A DNA stretch of 64,000 nucleotides, taken from positions 62,001 to 126,000 of the forward strand of contig CBFIAR010000001.1 in assembly GCA_965660625.1 (NCBI GenBank). Direction: 5' to 3'. Made by a program: the position numbers and the translations under genes. This stretch comes from Glaciecola sp965660625. Lineage in GTDB: Bacteria > Pseudomonadota > Gammaproteobacteria > Enterobacterales > Alteromonadaceae. Positions within the stretch are counted from its first letter, which is position 1; every line of letters starts with the position of its first letter. The notes under the pieces were generated by a model that saw only the letters and a list, made by a program, of their open reading frames with translations, ran no database searches and was not told the DNA's origin. Shown here piece by piece: positions 35,602 to 45,147 of this stretch.

Positions 35602-38484
35602 ATGCGAAAACCCATTAATGCTGCGGTTTGTGCAGGATTACTTGCTTTATCAATTGGCGCCAGTCAAGCAAGTTTATTAATGAAACCAACCTATAACGCA
35701 GATTTAGATTATCAATCTAAGATGCTCACGGGCAATTACAATAAAGCCTTAACCCATCCTGATAAAATCCTTGGTTTTCCAATTGGTCAGAGAGTAGCAA
35801 CACCTGCACAAATTAATCAGTCGATTGACACTTGGAAGCAGCAAACTGATCGGCTGCATGTAATTGAGTATGCTAGGACACATGAAGGCCGACCTCTTCA
35901 TGCAGTCTTTATCTCTAGTCCAAAAAATTTGGAGAAAATGGATGCGATCTTAGCCAAACTAGATGCTCTATCAGATCCCAGGAAAACATCCGACGCAAAA
36001 GCCACGCAAATTATTGATGAGTTACCAGCAATAGCATGGATGGCATATTCTATTCACGGCAATGAAACATCTGGTGCTGATGCTGCGCTTACCTCTATTT
36101 TCCACTACGCAGCGTCTGAAGATCCTAAAGTACAGCAACTACTTGAAGACATGATTATTGTCATTGATCCGATGATGAATCCTGATGGTCGCGATCGTTT
36201 TGCAAAATCACTCGAGCAATACAGAGGAACAGCTCCAAACGTAGATGATCAATCCTTATTGCATCGTGGCGATTGGCCTTATGGTCGAACAAATCACTAC
36301 TTTTTTGACCTCAATCGAGATTTCGTTTATCTAACACAGCCTGAAACCAGAGGTAGAGTAAAGCTAATCAATAAATGGCGTCCTCAGTTAATGATTGATG
36401 GTCATGAGATGGGACCACAAGATACTTATCTTATGGGGCCGCCGAGACAACCACTTAACTTCAATATTGCACCCAGTGTACAAAAATGGTCAACCGTCTT
36501 TTCTCTGGATCAAGGCGCCGCGTTTGATGAAAATGGTTGGCGTTATTATACTGGTGAGTGGTTCGAAAACTGGTATCCCGGTTATTCCAACTATGCGGAA
36601 TACCGAGGTTCGATGCATATTTTGTATGAGCAATCGCGCATGGCTGAAGATGGTGTAAGGCGCCCTGAGGGGACGATTCAAACCTATAAAGAGTCAGTAC
36701 ATCATCAATTTGTTAGCACAATGGCGAATTTAGCCTCGTTACAAAAGCACAGTAAGGAAATGTATAAGGACTATTGGAACGATAGAAAATCAGTGCTTGA
36801 AAAAGACAGTCCTTATGCGAATAAAACCTATGTCGTGTTAGCTAATAATAACCAAACTCGCATGAATACATTGGTTGAAAAGCTGCAAGCTCAGGATATT
36901 GAAGTGTATGTTGCTGATAAAGAATTTAGAGCGAAAGAAGCAAGCAATCATTTAGGTAAAACACAAACAGCAACAGTGCCTAAAGGCAGTTTAATTATTC
37001 CTAATCGGCAGCCGGAGGCGCGCCTCTTATCTGCAATTATGGAGTTTGATGCACAAATTCTGCCTGAAACTGTGCAGGAGGAGCGTCAAAAAATTCTGCG
37101 TGAAGGCCAATCTATCATGTATGACACCTCTGCTTGGAACTTAACCATGATGTATGGTTTGGAAGCTCTTACTTTACCTACGAATGTGACAGATGACATA
37201 AGTCCATTCAGCAAAAGCGGCCAAGCACAAATAAAAGCCGCTAAAGACGCAATCGCTTGGGCAGTAAATGGTGATGATGATGCATCCGTGGCTTTTGCCG
37301 CTCGGCTCATGGAGCGCGGTGTGCAAGTACGCGTCATTGATAAAGCAACGCAATTAGGCTCTGAAAGTTTAGTACGAGGTTCTGTTGTTGTCACCATTAC
37401 TGACAACGTAAATAATGCTAATTTATTATCGTTGATCAATGAGACCGCAGCTGAAACAGGATTATCTATTAAAAATATTAAGACCGGTTATGGCACTGGA
37501 GATGCTCCTGAATGGGGTGGCGAACACTTTAAGTTATTAGTGCAGCCACAAATCGCCATTCTTGGTCAGTCGGGTACAAGTAGTAATGATGTTGGTGCAA
37601 CATGGTGGAGCTTAGATACACATTTAGGTATTCGTCACACACAACTTGACTCCTCTGCCCTGACACGCACCGACTTACGTCGATATAATGTGTTAATTAT
37701 GCCGAGCGCTTATTCCGTTCCAGACTCAACTGCGAAGGCGTTACAAACATGGGTTGAGCAAGGTGGAACACTTATTACGCATGACAACTCTACGCAAGCT
37801 ATCGCGTCACAAGCGTTCAGTAAAGTGAAACTGGTCGACGATATATTTGAAAATGCGGAACAGTATGATATTGCTCTACAGCGCAGATTACTTGCACAAA
37901 AACCATTGGGTGATATAAAAGATTATTTCCCAATGACAGTGCAAGAAGACCTCTCCTACCCTTGGGATGATGCGCCAAAAAGACTAAGCAAAGAAGATCT
38001 CGAAAAGCGCAACACATGGCAAAAGCTATTTATGCCAGCTGGCGCGATGGTGTCGGGTGACGTTGACACTCAGCATTGGTTAAGCTTTGGCACATCAGAG
38101 ACATTGCCACTGCTTTATAGTCGTCAACCTGTCTTAGTCGTACCTGAAAATGCGGAAGCTGTTGTATCCGTAGGTGTCTATACCGATAAGAAGAAAGTTA
38201 AAAAGTCGAAAGATGATGACGAAGAAACTAAAGCTATTGGCTGGTACACACTGCCTGAAGACAAAGAAATCAATATTCGGATGAGCGGTCTATTGTGGCC
38301 TGAAGCAGCCCAACGAATTGCCAACTCAGCTTATTTAACCAGAGAAAGCGTTGGTAGCGGTCAGATTATTATGTTTTCTGGTGAGCCAATATTTAGAGGT
38401 GCAACCTTAGGCACGAATCGACTGTTGTTGAACGCAGTTGTATTTGGTCCTGGTATCGGTACACGTCCAAATATAGTGTTATAA
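35602..38484 (+). CDS. M14 family zinc carboxypeptidase
   Basis: A 960-residue exported metallopeptidase. The Sec signal is MRKPINAAVCAGLLALSIGASQA. The zinc-binding HxxE is in SIHGNETSGADA and the catalytic/late zinc region in DGHEMGPQDTYLMGPPRQP. The Arg/Asn pair of the substrate site appears near MNPDGRDRF and DLNRDF. A long C-terminal part (from about residue 400) contains a glutamine-amidotransferase-like segment (IAILGQSGTSS, LITHDNST) that is often fused to such large peptidases. It probably digests peptides outside the cell or in the periplasm. A terminator follows. Confidence 0.88.
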   Translation: MRKPINAAVCAGLLALSIGASQASLLMKPTYNADLDYQSKMLTGNYNKALTHPDKILGFPIGQRVATPAQINQSIDTWKQQTDRLHVIEYARTHEGRPLHAVFISSPKNLEKMDAILAKLDALSDPRKTSDAKATQIIDELPAIAWMAYSIHGNETSGADAALTSIFHYAASEDPKVQQLLEDMIIVIDPMMNPDGRDRFAKSLEQYRGTAPNVDDQSLLHRGDWPYGRTNHYFFDLNRDFVYLTQPETRGRVKLINKWRPQLMIDGHEMGPQDTYLMGPPRQPLNFNIAPSVQKWSTVFSLDQGAAFDENGWRYYTGEWFENWYPGYSNYAEYRGSMHILYEQSRMAEDGVRRPEGTIQTYKESVHHQFVSTMANLASLQKHSKEMYKDYWNDRKSVLEKDSPYANKTYVVLANNNQTRMNTLVEKLQAQDIEVYVADKEFRAKEASNHLGKTQTATVPKGSLIIPNRQPEARLLSAIMEFDAQILPETVQEERQKILREGQSIMYDTSAWNLTMMYGLEALTLPTNVTDDISPFSKSGQAQIKAAKDAIAWAVNGDDDASVAFAARLMERGVQVRVIDKATQLGSESLVRGSVVVTITDNVNNANLLSLINETAAETGLSIKNIKTGYGTGDAPEWGGEHFKLLVQPQIAILGQSGTSSNDVGATWWSLDTHLGIRHTQLDSSALTRTDLRRYNVLIMPSAYSVPDSTAKALQTWVEQGGTLITHDNSTQAIASQAFSKVKLVDDIFENAEQYDIALQRRLLAQKPLGDIKDYFPMTVQEDLSYPWDDAPKRLSKEDLEKRNTWQKLFMPAGAMVSGDVDTQHWLSFGTSETLPLLYSRQPVLVVPENAEAVVSVGVYTDKKKVKKSKDDDEETKAIGWYTLPEDKEINIRMSGLLWPEAAQRIANSAYLTRESVGSGQIIMFSGEPIFRGATLGTNRLLLNAVVFGPGIGTRPNIVL

Positions 38485-38515
38485 ATAGCGCTGTAAATAA
38501 TTAAACATCGTTAAT

Positions 38516-38541
38516 AGAGCTTCACAATGAAGCTCTTTTTT
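38516..38541 (+). terminator. rho-independent terminator after the M14 peptidase
   Basis: AGAGCTTCA-CAA-TGAAGCTCT followed by T residues: a perfect nine-base stem with a three-base loop, 32 bases after the stop. Confidence 0.85.
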
Positions 38542-38711
38542 ATGGCCGCGAAAAATGCTGCGTTATGGTTATTCCATCAGTCTTTCATTCGCGCGCGCTG
38601 GCCTCATACTGATCCGTACTTAAATTGATCCATGTTATGCCTGCGCAAGGATGACCTAGGGCGTTGTGGCGAAGTCACGCTCCGTAACGTGTTTTACAGA
38701 CCCTAAATTAG

Positions 38712-40739
38712 CTACAATCTAAATTTTGAAACAGCCTGCTTTAACGCATCCATTTGTTCGCCTAATTGATGCGTAGCCCGGTTAGATTCTTTGGTGCTTT
38801 GCGCACTGTTGGCTGCTAGCTCAACAATGTTCTTTAAACTTTCAACCACGTGATCGAGTAAAGCATCTTGGTTTTGCGTATCAGCAACAATCTGACTATT
38901 TACGTTTGCGAGGGTTTCGATTATCCCACGAATATCAGAAACCTCAGTAGTCACGGTTTGAGTCAGCGCAACTCCTTTTTCAACTTGCTCTGAACCCTGT
39001 CTAATGGCATTAACCGCTTCCGTAGCATCCGTTTGCAGCGCACTGATCATGTGTTCAATTTCTTCGGTAGATTTATGCGTTCTAGTAGCCAGAGTTCTAA
39101 CTTCATCAGCCACTACCGCAAATCCCCTTCCTTGCTCACCGGCTCGCGCAGCTTCTATTGCAGCGTTCAAGGCCAACAAATTAGTTTGTGCAGCGATAGT
39201 TTTAATAACATCTAATATACCGCTAATTTTATTGCTGTTATCACCCAATCGGTAGATGATTTTTGCCGATTCTGCTGCCTGCTGCGCTTGTTCATTTACT
39301 TGCAGACGACTTTGATTAACCAATGAGATTATACTGTCGGTTTGCGAAATGGCCTGCGCCATTTGTTCTTTAGATGCTTCTATCTGACGTAGATTATTTA
39401 AACTCGTTTCTTTCACTTTAAGGGTGTTAGCTGATGTTTTACTAATTTGTTGTTGCTGCATAGCCACTTGCTGCAAACTTCGATCACCTATTTCAATGGA
39501 ACGATGAGTAACATCTGTCAGCACTTGTTCTTGCTCAAGAATGCTGCCTATCAGGCTTTGCAATGAGTCGATAAGTCGATTAACGTTTTGAGACAATTCG
39601 GCGAATTCATCTGAGCCCTCTTCATTCATCCGCTGGCTTAAGTCACCACTGCTTAACACTTCCAATCGCTGGTTAACTTCTTTTAACGGTCTTGCAATAA
39701 TGCGGGTGGCGATCAACGCGAGAATAATAGTCGCCATAATACCTATCATAGACACGACTACATTCTTAATTTCATTGCTTCTCACTGTATTTAAAATATC
39801 TTCTTGGCCCCGCAGTGTTGCTGTGTTTACGCTCTCCGTAAGAGCTCGTAATAGCTCGTTAGTTTTATTGAGCACTATATTTGCGTCTTGATAGGACTGA
39901 TTAATGTCTTCGATTAAGCGCATTCGTTTGACTTGCAATGCATAGATCCCGATGTCGCTTGATAGCATTGTTTTCAATTTCATAAATTGTTGGTTAAAAC
40001 CACCAACCAAGCCATCATTATCAACTGTCTCAGCAAGACGATTTAGATAACTTGCATCTGCTTCAATATTGGTAATATTGTACTGCATGACCTCGATAGT
40101 TTGCTGAATATGGTCACGCTCTACAGCGCGCGCTAGTTCTTGGATGAAACCAAGTATTAAGGCTAACTTATTATCAATATTGTTACCCATACCAATGAGT
40201 GGCGCTAAATTTGCTTCACTTCCTTCAAGATAACTTAAATCTGCCATTAGCGCGCCTGCTTCATCGGCAACGGCAAGTGTTGCCTCACTCGTCGCTTTCA
40301 GTTCCTTTCTGATTGCAATAATAGTATTTATGTCATTAAACATTTTTTCACTATAGGCAATAAACTGAGCGCTTAAATCAACTGTCGATGCAAGTCTTGC
40401 CCTATTTTCTGAAGTGACAAGTTTGTTTAGTGAATTGAGCCCCTCAGTTAAACTTAATGAAAGCGCTTCGTAGTTCTCTTTTTGCACACTCAGTGCAGCA
40501 GCGTCAGTTTCATAATATGCGCTGATGGTGGCATTAGACAATAATAAAATATCGGTGCGCACGCCAGTCATTGCCTTTTGCATCGGCATTTTCTCTTCAA
40601 TAACCGTTGACGCCGAATATTTTATGTCCTGTAGGCCGAAGTAGGACATGAAACTTGTTAATAGTAGTAAAATCGCGAGGCCACTGAAACCTAAGATCAT
40701 TTTTCGAACAACGGACAGTTGTTTCATCAATTCACGCAT
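38712..40739 (-). CDS. methyl-accepting chemotaxis protein
   Basis: A 675-residue transmembrane chemoreceptor. Helix 1 is near residues 13-31 and helix 2 near 328-348, leaving a ~295-residue periplasmic, mostly helical sensor domain that could be of the HBM type. The cytoplasmic part has a HAMP domain (ARPLKEVNQRLEVLSSGDLS) and the signalling hairpin IAAQTNLLALNAAIEAARAGE and FAVVADEVRTLA. It lacks a C-terminal NWETF-type pentapeptide, so it depends on other receptors for adaptation. AAGAG lies seven bases upstream. It lies between fldA and fur, facing away from fur. Confidence 0.93.
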   Translation of the reverse strand: MRELMKQLSVVRKMILGFSGLAILLLLTSFMSYFGLQDIKYSASTVIEEKMPMQKAMTGVRTDILLLSNATISAYYETDAAALSVQKENYEALSLSLTEGLNSLNKLVTSENRARLASTVDLSAQFIAYSEKMFNDINTIIAIRKELKATSEATLAVADEAGALMADLSYLEGSEANLAPLIGMGNNIDNKLALILGFIQELARAVERDHIQQTIEVMQYNITNIEADASYLNRLAETVDNDGLVGGFNQQFMKLKTMLSSDIGIYALQVKRMRLIEDINQSYQDANIVLNKTNELLRALTESVNTATLRGQEDILNTVRSNEIKNVVVSMIGIMATIILALIATRIIARPLKEVNQRLEVLSSGDLSQRMNEEGSDEFAELSQNVNRLIDSLQSLIGSILEQEQVLTDVTHRSIEIGDRSLQQVAMQQQQISKTSANTLKVKETSLNNLRQIEASKEQMAQAISQTDSIISLVNQSRLQVNEQAQQAAESAKIIYRLGDNSNKISGILDVIKTIAAQTNLLALNAAIEAARAGEQGRGFAVVADEVRTLATRTHKSTEEIEHMISALQTDATEAVNAIRQGSEQVEKGVALTQTVTTEVSDIRGIIETLANVNSQIVADTQNQDALLDHVVESLKNIVELAANSAQSTKESNRATHQLGEQMDALKQAVSKFRL

Positions 40740-40946
40740 TTTGAATCTCTTAACTCGTTAGGTAACTCAATGGAAAAATGAGTAACATTGCTATGTAAAA
40801 ATTCAGGTTGAAATTTGTTACTTTTTGTCTAATAAACACTGTTTTTGAGAGCAATTTCTACTTATCTTATAAATATTACGGCAGACACTGTTAAATCTTT
40901 ACAACTTATCTATACTATACCGCAAGTTTCTAAGACGAAGTTTCTC

Positions 40947-41375
40947 ATGAACCAAAATAAAGAATTAAAAAAAGCAGGACTGAAAGTAACATTACCTCGT
41001 TTGAAAATCTTGGAAATTCTTCAAGAGCCGCAAAATCAGCACATCAGCGCAGAAGATGTTTATAAAATACTGATTGAGCAGAATGAAGAAATTGGTTTGG
41101 CAACCGTTTATCGGGTTTTAAATCAATTTGACGATGCGGGTATTTTAAACCGTCACCACTTTGAAGGTGGTAAATCTGTTTTCGAAATTAGTCATAAAGA
41201 GCACCATGACCATCTAGTGTGTTTAAGCTGCGGTAAAGTGTTCGAGTTCGAAGACAATGTTATAGAAAAAAGGCAGGATGAGATTGCCGCGAAAAATAAC
41301 ATGAAGCTGACGAACCACAGTTTGTATCTTTACGGTGAATGTACCAAAGTAGATTGCGAAAACGCAGAGCAGTGA
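40947..41375 (+). CDS. fur: ferric uptake regulator
   Basis: Fur is the iron-responsive repressor. The 142-residue protein has the winged-helix reader LKVTLPRLKILEIL and LATVYRVLNQFDDAGIL, the metal-binding HKEHHDHLVCLSCGK and the C-terminal CTKVDC cluster, so both CxxC-type zinc ligands are present. I take ATG 40947, which gives MNQNKELKKAGL, as in other Fur proteins; the frame is open 34 codons further upstream but without similarity. It is divergent from the chemoreceptor. TATACT just upstream may be a -10. I cannot identify an autoregulatory Fur box by eye. Confidence 0.95.
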   Translation: MNQNKELKKAGLKVTLPRLKILEILQEPQNQHISAEDVYKILIEQNEEIGLATVYRVLNQFDDAGILNRHHFEGGKSVFEISHKEHHDHLVCLSCGKVFEFEDNVIEKRQDEIAAKNNMKLTNHSLYLYGECTKVDCENAEQ

Positions 41376-41473
41376 ATTACCCAGCGACTAAAGCTCACTG
41401 GGTTTTCTCGCTATATATTCGATAAAACCAAGCTAACAAAAAGCTGAAAACGAGTTTCCTTAGACCTTTTTCT

Positions 41474-41566
41474 GTGCAATGCCTTTCTATTGAGCTGGCT
41501 TTTAGTGCAAAGCCTTTCTAGGCAACGCTGTTTGCAAGGAAGCAATTCCTAGAAAGATTCACTGCA
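41474..41566. repeat. cluster of two direct and one inverted imperfect repeats after fur
   Basis: GTGCAATGCCTTTCTA (41474-41489) and GTGCAAAGCCTTTCTA (41505-41520) match at 15 of 16 positions. A third, inverted and degenerate copy (CCTAGAAAGATTCACTGCA, 41548-41566) could pair with the second to form a hairpin of about 60 bases. It lies between the convergent fur and D-amino acid aminotransferase genes and may work as a termination structure or be the trace of a small repeat family. Confidence 0.4.
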
Positions 41567-41582
41567 TAATGATGCGTATTGT

Positions 41583-42440
41583 TTAGCAATTGAATTTATG
41601 CTGGTTATAGGCCTTTTGGGCTGCCATCCATACCGGCCCTTCGCGTCCCATCCCCACTAACTTCCCATCAATAGACAACACCGGACCAATTTCTTTAGTA
41701 GAACTCGTAATCCAGACCTCATCTGCATCCAGCAGTTCATCTAACGTGATGACACTCTCCTGCAGTTTGAAGTCTGTATACCGCCCAATAGCATCAATCG
41801 CAATACGTCTAGTAATCCCTGGCAACAAATGGTTGTCTAAAGGAGGGGTATATATCACCTTGTTCTTTACAATAAAGACATTACAAGCCGCCGCTTCAGT
41901 AATTTCTTTATTCTCGTTGTATAGTATAATTTCATCAACCCCAGCATCTTGAGCTTGTTGAAAATGCATTACATTACCAAGCAAAGACGTAGACTTAATA
42001 TGGCAACGCTGCCAACGCATATCTGGCCCCGTTGTCACATGGAATCCCTTCACTTTTTCACTAGAAGGGTCTTGACTGCGCGGGGTATCAAATGCGTATG
42101 CGAATACAGTCGGCGCGATATCTTTAGGATAAGCATGAAAGCGTTTAACATCAGCGCCACGGCTCACATGCACATACACACCTTGAGACACAGCTGTCTG
42201 TTGTGAAACAAGCTGATGAATAATATTCGCCAAAATCTCTGCATCCACAATATAATTAATCCCAACGTTATGCAGTCCACTTTTCATTCTCTCGACATGT
42301 AAATTTAAACCGACAGGTTTTCCAGAGTAGGTAGGAATGACTTCATAAATGCCATCGCCAAACAAAAAGCCCCTATCCATCGGAGAAATTTTGGCTTCAT
42401 TGGCATTTATGAACTCGCCATTTAAATATACTTTACTCAT
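41583..42440 (-). CDS. D-amino acid aminotransferase (class IV PLP enzyme)
   Basis: A 285-residue fold-type IV aminotransferase that interconverts D-amino acids and 2-oxo acids, typically D-alanine, D-glutamate and pyruvate or 2-oxoglutarate. Motifs are SPMDRGFLFGDGIYEV, the PLP lysine in RCHIKSTSLLGNV and ITEAAACNVFIV. The last two separate it from branched-chain aminotransferases and match D-alanine aminotransferase well. It follows pxpC after 76 bases in the same direction and could be its fourth operon gene. It is convergent with fur. Confidence 0.83.
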   Translation of the reverse strand: MSKVYLNGEFINANEAKISPMDRGFLFGDGIYEVIPTYSGKPVGLNLHVERMKSGLHNVGINYIVDAEILANIIHQLVSQQTAVSQGVYVHVSRGADVKRFHAYPKDIAPTVFAYAFDTPRSQDPSSEKVKGFHVTTGPDMRWQRCHIKSTSLLGNVMHFQQAQDAGVDEIILYNENKEITEAAACNVFIVKNKVIYTPPLDNHLLPGITRRIAIDAIGRYTDFKLQESVITLDELLDADEVWITSSTKEIGPVLSIDGKLVGMGREGPVWMAAQKAYNQHKFNC

Positions 42441-42516
42441 TGTTATTCATTCCTATTTTATTATTTTGGCGTTGCTGTGTTGGCGTTTTAATTTATTCAT
42501 AAGTAGTTGTTAGTGG

Positions 42517-43491
42517 TTAATTTTTACAAAATCGCTGCATTTTTATCTTGCGAAGCAACCATTCTTTTCTTGCCGTCAATAAATCACATTCTTCAAATTG
42601 GATAATGCTACCCGGACGACATTGACCTAATTCTGGCAAATCATTGGTAATAATACTGCCAATTTTAGGATAACCACCAATCGTTTGCCTTTCAGCCAAC
42701 ATAATAATAGGCAAGCCACTTGGCGTTATTTGGACTGCACCGTTGGCGATGCCCTCAGAATATAGCTTAACTGAAATCTGTCCGATAGATTCGCCTGTTA
42801 ATCTCATTCCCATATTGTTTGTCTCGTTGCTAACAGAAAAACGTTGATGGAAAAAACGCAACTTCATATTATGATCAAATAATTCGTGCTGATACCCCAA
42901 TACTACTCGCACAGTGTAGTTTTTTGCCAATTTGGTGACTGGAATCGTTGCTGGTTCGATGGTTGCGTTAGCTACAGGCTGATTAATCAGTACTTGATCT
43001 CGCAAATTGAGATTATTCGGATGACATTGCTCATACGTCAGTTCATCACCAATCTTTAGCCCTTTACCATCTCGGTGCAACCCTCCCGTTTTCTCTCTAG
43101 TTACGGCACAACAAGAATTCAAAAACAGTGCTGTCTTAAAACGATGACGGCAGGCGATATAATTCCTTACACCAAGCGTTGGTTCCATAATTTGTAGTGT
43201 TTCACCTTTTTTCCAAAATAACTGCTTATTTAATGGCTGACATATATTATCGATCAGAATAATCGATTGCGCGCCAGTAACTGCAATTTCAAGGTCTTGT
43301 GTTGCAACAGCCATAAATCCGCCAAGTAAAATTTCAATCGTTGGATTAGTCGCAACAACCTTCATGATACCATTCGCAAGTAAATGGCTATTCTTGTCGA
43401 GTGCGCCAGACTGCGTAAAGCCTTTATGTTGATGGCCTACTCTGCCTAAGTCAGTGAGTCGAGCACTGAGTCCCGTCGCCAGTATTTTCAT
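42517..43491 (-). CDS. pxpC: 5-oxoprolinase subunit PxpC
   Basis: PxpC (324 residues), a biotin-dependent carboxyltransferase-like component of the ATP-dependent 5-oxoprolinase that opens pyroglutamate to glutamate. The N-terminal TGLSARLTDLGRVGHQHKGF and ITPSGLPIIMLAERQTIGGYP are typical of the YbgK family. Its start overlaps the pxpB stop by four bases. Together the three genes are the E. coli ybgL-ybgJ-ybgK set in the order A-B-C, all on the minus strand. Confidence 0.9.
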   Translation of the reverse strand: MKILATGLSARLTDLGRVGHQHKGFTQSGALDKNSHLLANGIMKVVATNPTIEILLGGFMAVATQDLEIAVTGAQSIILIDNICQPLNKQLFWKKGETLQIMEPTLGVRNYIACRHRFKTALFLNSCCAVTREKTGGLHRDGKGLKIGDELTYEQCHPNNLNLRDQVLINQPVANATIEPATIPVTKLAKNYTVRVVLGYQHELFDHNMKLRFFHQRFSVSNETNNMGMRLTGESIGQISVKLYSEGIANGAVQITPSGLPIIMLAERQTIGGYPKIGSIITNDLPELGQCRPGSIIQFEECDLLTARKEWLLRKIKMQRFCKN

Positions 43492-44327
43492 GAACTAACC
43501 CAACTTAGATACTCGCTTTCAGTTACAGGATAAAATTCAACATAGTCCCCCGTTTTAAGCAACGCATCAATTTCACCGTTGGTAGCGCCAATTTTATCTT
43601 TACCATTGATTACAAGATCGAGGGGCGTATAGCCGATTATATGCCATCCACCAGGCGACTCATCTGGATAGATAGCGGTTTGGCGATCGGCTATCGCAAC
43701 AGCACCTTTCGGTACCTTTAATCGAGGCTTGCTCAATCTTGCTTGAGATAACGCTTCTGGCAACTCCCCTAAATACGCGAAACCAGGCATAAATCCTGTC
43801 GCATAAACACGGTATATATTTTCGTAGTGTGCACTAGCAACGCGACCTTCGCTCATGTTTTTGTCTTGCGCGATTTTGGGCAAGTCTGTTTCCACGGATG
43901 AAAGCTCATAACAGACAGGAATTCTGTGGGTACGTTTCTTCGGTGATAATGCCACCTCAGCATTTTGATTTTCGGCAATGCTTTCAACGGGTTTGGCCGG
44001 ACTGGCGTTCTCTGCTACGAAGACGCCGATTTGAGCGTCTAAATCACTGACTAATCGTCGCATGAATGTATTAACACCGAGATGGTCGATATCGTAAAGC
44101 GAAAACTCAATAAGCAAAGAGGTGTACGAGGGTATATATTCGCAAAGCCAATCTGGTTTGTTAGTCAACAAGCTGCGTGTGAGTAATTCAACAATTGTAT
44201 TTGCAGTTTCTAAACCTATTTTTGTGTCGTCTACATACAATATGACACTGCAATCCGATGCTGTTCTAATGTTTATCACATCGTTTCTGAATTTTATCGT
44301 CATAGCAATATCGTCAACCGTATTCAT
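43488..44327 (-). CDS. pxpB: 5-oxoprolinase subunit PxpB
   Basis: PxpB (279 residues), the YbgJ/allophanate hydrolase subunit 1-like component. The conserved core is YATGFMPGFAYLGELPEALS, PRLKVPKGAVAIADRQTAIYP and SPGGWHIIGYTP. A basic and acidic linker (around residues 110-135, KPVESIAENQNAEVALSPKK) interrupts the domain compared with enteric YbgJ and is probably a surface loop. The ATG at 44327 follows pxpA by six bases; no good RBS is visible, so the start is not certain. It works with PxpA and PxpC. Confidence 0.88.
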   Translation of the reverse strand: MNTVDDIAMTIKFRNDVINIRTASDCSVILYVDDTKIGLETANTIVELLTRSLLTNKPDWLCEYIPSYTSLLIEFSLYDIDHLGVNTFMRRLVSDLDAQIGVFVAENASPAKPVESIAENQNAEVALSPKKRTHRIPVCYELSSVETDLPKIAQDKNMSEGRVASAHYENIYRVYATGFMPGFAYLGELPEALSQARLSKPRLKVPKGAVAIADRQTAIYPDESPGGWHIIGYTPLDLVINGKDKIGATNGEIDALLKTGDYVEFYPVTESEYLSWVSS

Positions 44328-44333
44328 CCTGAT

Positions 44334-45059
44334 TTATTGCAGTAACTTTCTTATTTGTTTAACGGTATACATTGCCTCTGGGCTATCACCATGTACACAG
44401 ATTGTATCAGCATGTATGGACAACATAGCGCCACTCTCAGTGACCACCTCATTTCTTTGAATAAGACGATTTGCTTGTTCCACTGAATCAACGGCATTCA
44501 ACACTGCACGCGGGTGACTGCGGGGCGTTAACAAACCTGAATCTAAATATAGACGGTCAGAAAAAGCTTCAAATATTAAGGTAATATCGCGTTTTCTCGC
44601 GTCCATTCGCAAGGCCTCATTTTCAGTGCTAGCCTGCACAACGAGTGGCAAGTTGCAGTAAAAACCAGAAATTGCAGAAAAGACAGCATTTCTTACTGCC
44701 TGATCTGCCATCATGTCGTTGTATAGCGCACCGTGAGGTTTAACATAACTCACTTTTGTGCCTTGGCATTTTGCAAGTCCATCCAATGTCGCTATTTGAG
44801 CCTGAATAATAAGCATCAGCTCATTTGGCGGAACTCGCATGCTTCTGCGCCCAAAACCTTGTATATCTGGATAAGAAGGATGCGCGCCAATGAGCACATC
44901 ATGCTCTACCGCTAGCTGAATGGTTTTGTGCATCACGCTAGGATCACCCGCATGACCACCACAGGCAATATTTGCCATATCAATATATGGCATAATGTCG
45001 CTATCAGCGTCGAACTGCCATTGCCCATAACTCTCACCTAAATCTGCATTTAATTTCAT
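44334..45059 (-). CDS. pxpA: 5-oxoprolinase subunit PxpA
   Basis: PxpA (LamB/YcsF family, 241 residues) is the subunit that carries the ATP-dependent lactam cleavage step. It has MKLNADLGESYGQW, ANIACGGHAGDPSVM, VLIGAHPSYPDIQGFGRR and VKPHGALYNDM, all diagnostic. I chose ATG 45059 because GAGAA lies just upstream and the family begins with (M)KLNADLGE; a TTG-type extension at 45077 is possible. First gene of the pxpABC cluster. The window also has ggt, so gamma-glutamyl chemistry is well represented. Confidence 0.93.
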   Translation of the reverse strand: MKLNADLGESYGQWQFDADSDIMPYIDMANIACGGHAGDPSVMHKTIQLAVEHDVLIGAHPSYPDIQGFGRRSMRVPPNELMLIIQAQIATLDGLAKCQGTKVSYVKPHGALYNDMMADQAVRNAVFSAISGFYCNLPLVVQASTENEALRMDARKRDITLIFEAFSDRLYLDSGLLTPRSHPRAVLNAVDSVEQANRLIQRNEVVTESGAMLSIHADTICVHGDSPEAMYTVKQIRKLLQ

Positions 45060-45147
45060 AGTTCTCAAATTAAGCATGATGTTGAAAAATTCAATCCTGT
45101 TATACTAAAGCTATAACGTTAAAAAATCATATAAAAGAGAGTCTTAA

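Noticed and set aside
38545..38711. GC-richer tract between the M14 terminator and the chemoreceptor gene as a possible gene or mobile-element end
   Set aside because: No terminal repeats, no frame of note and no similarity I can recognise.
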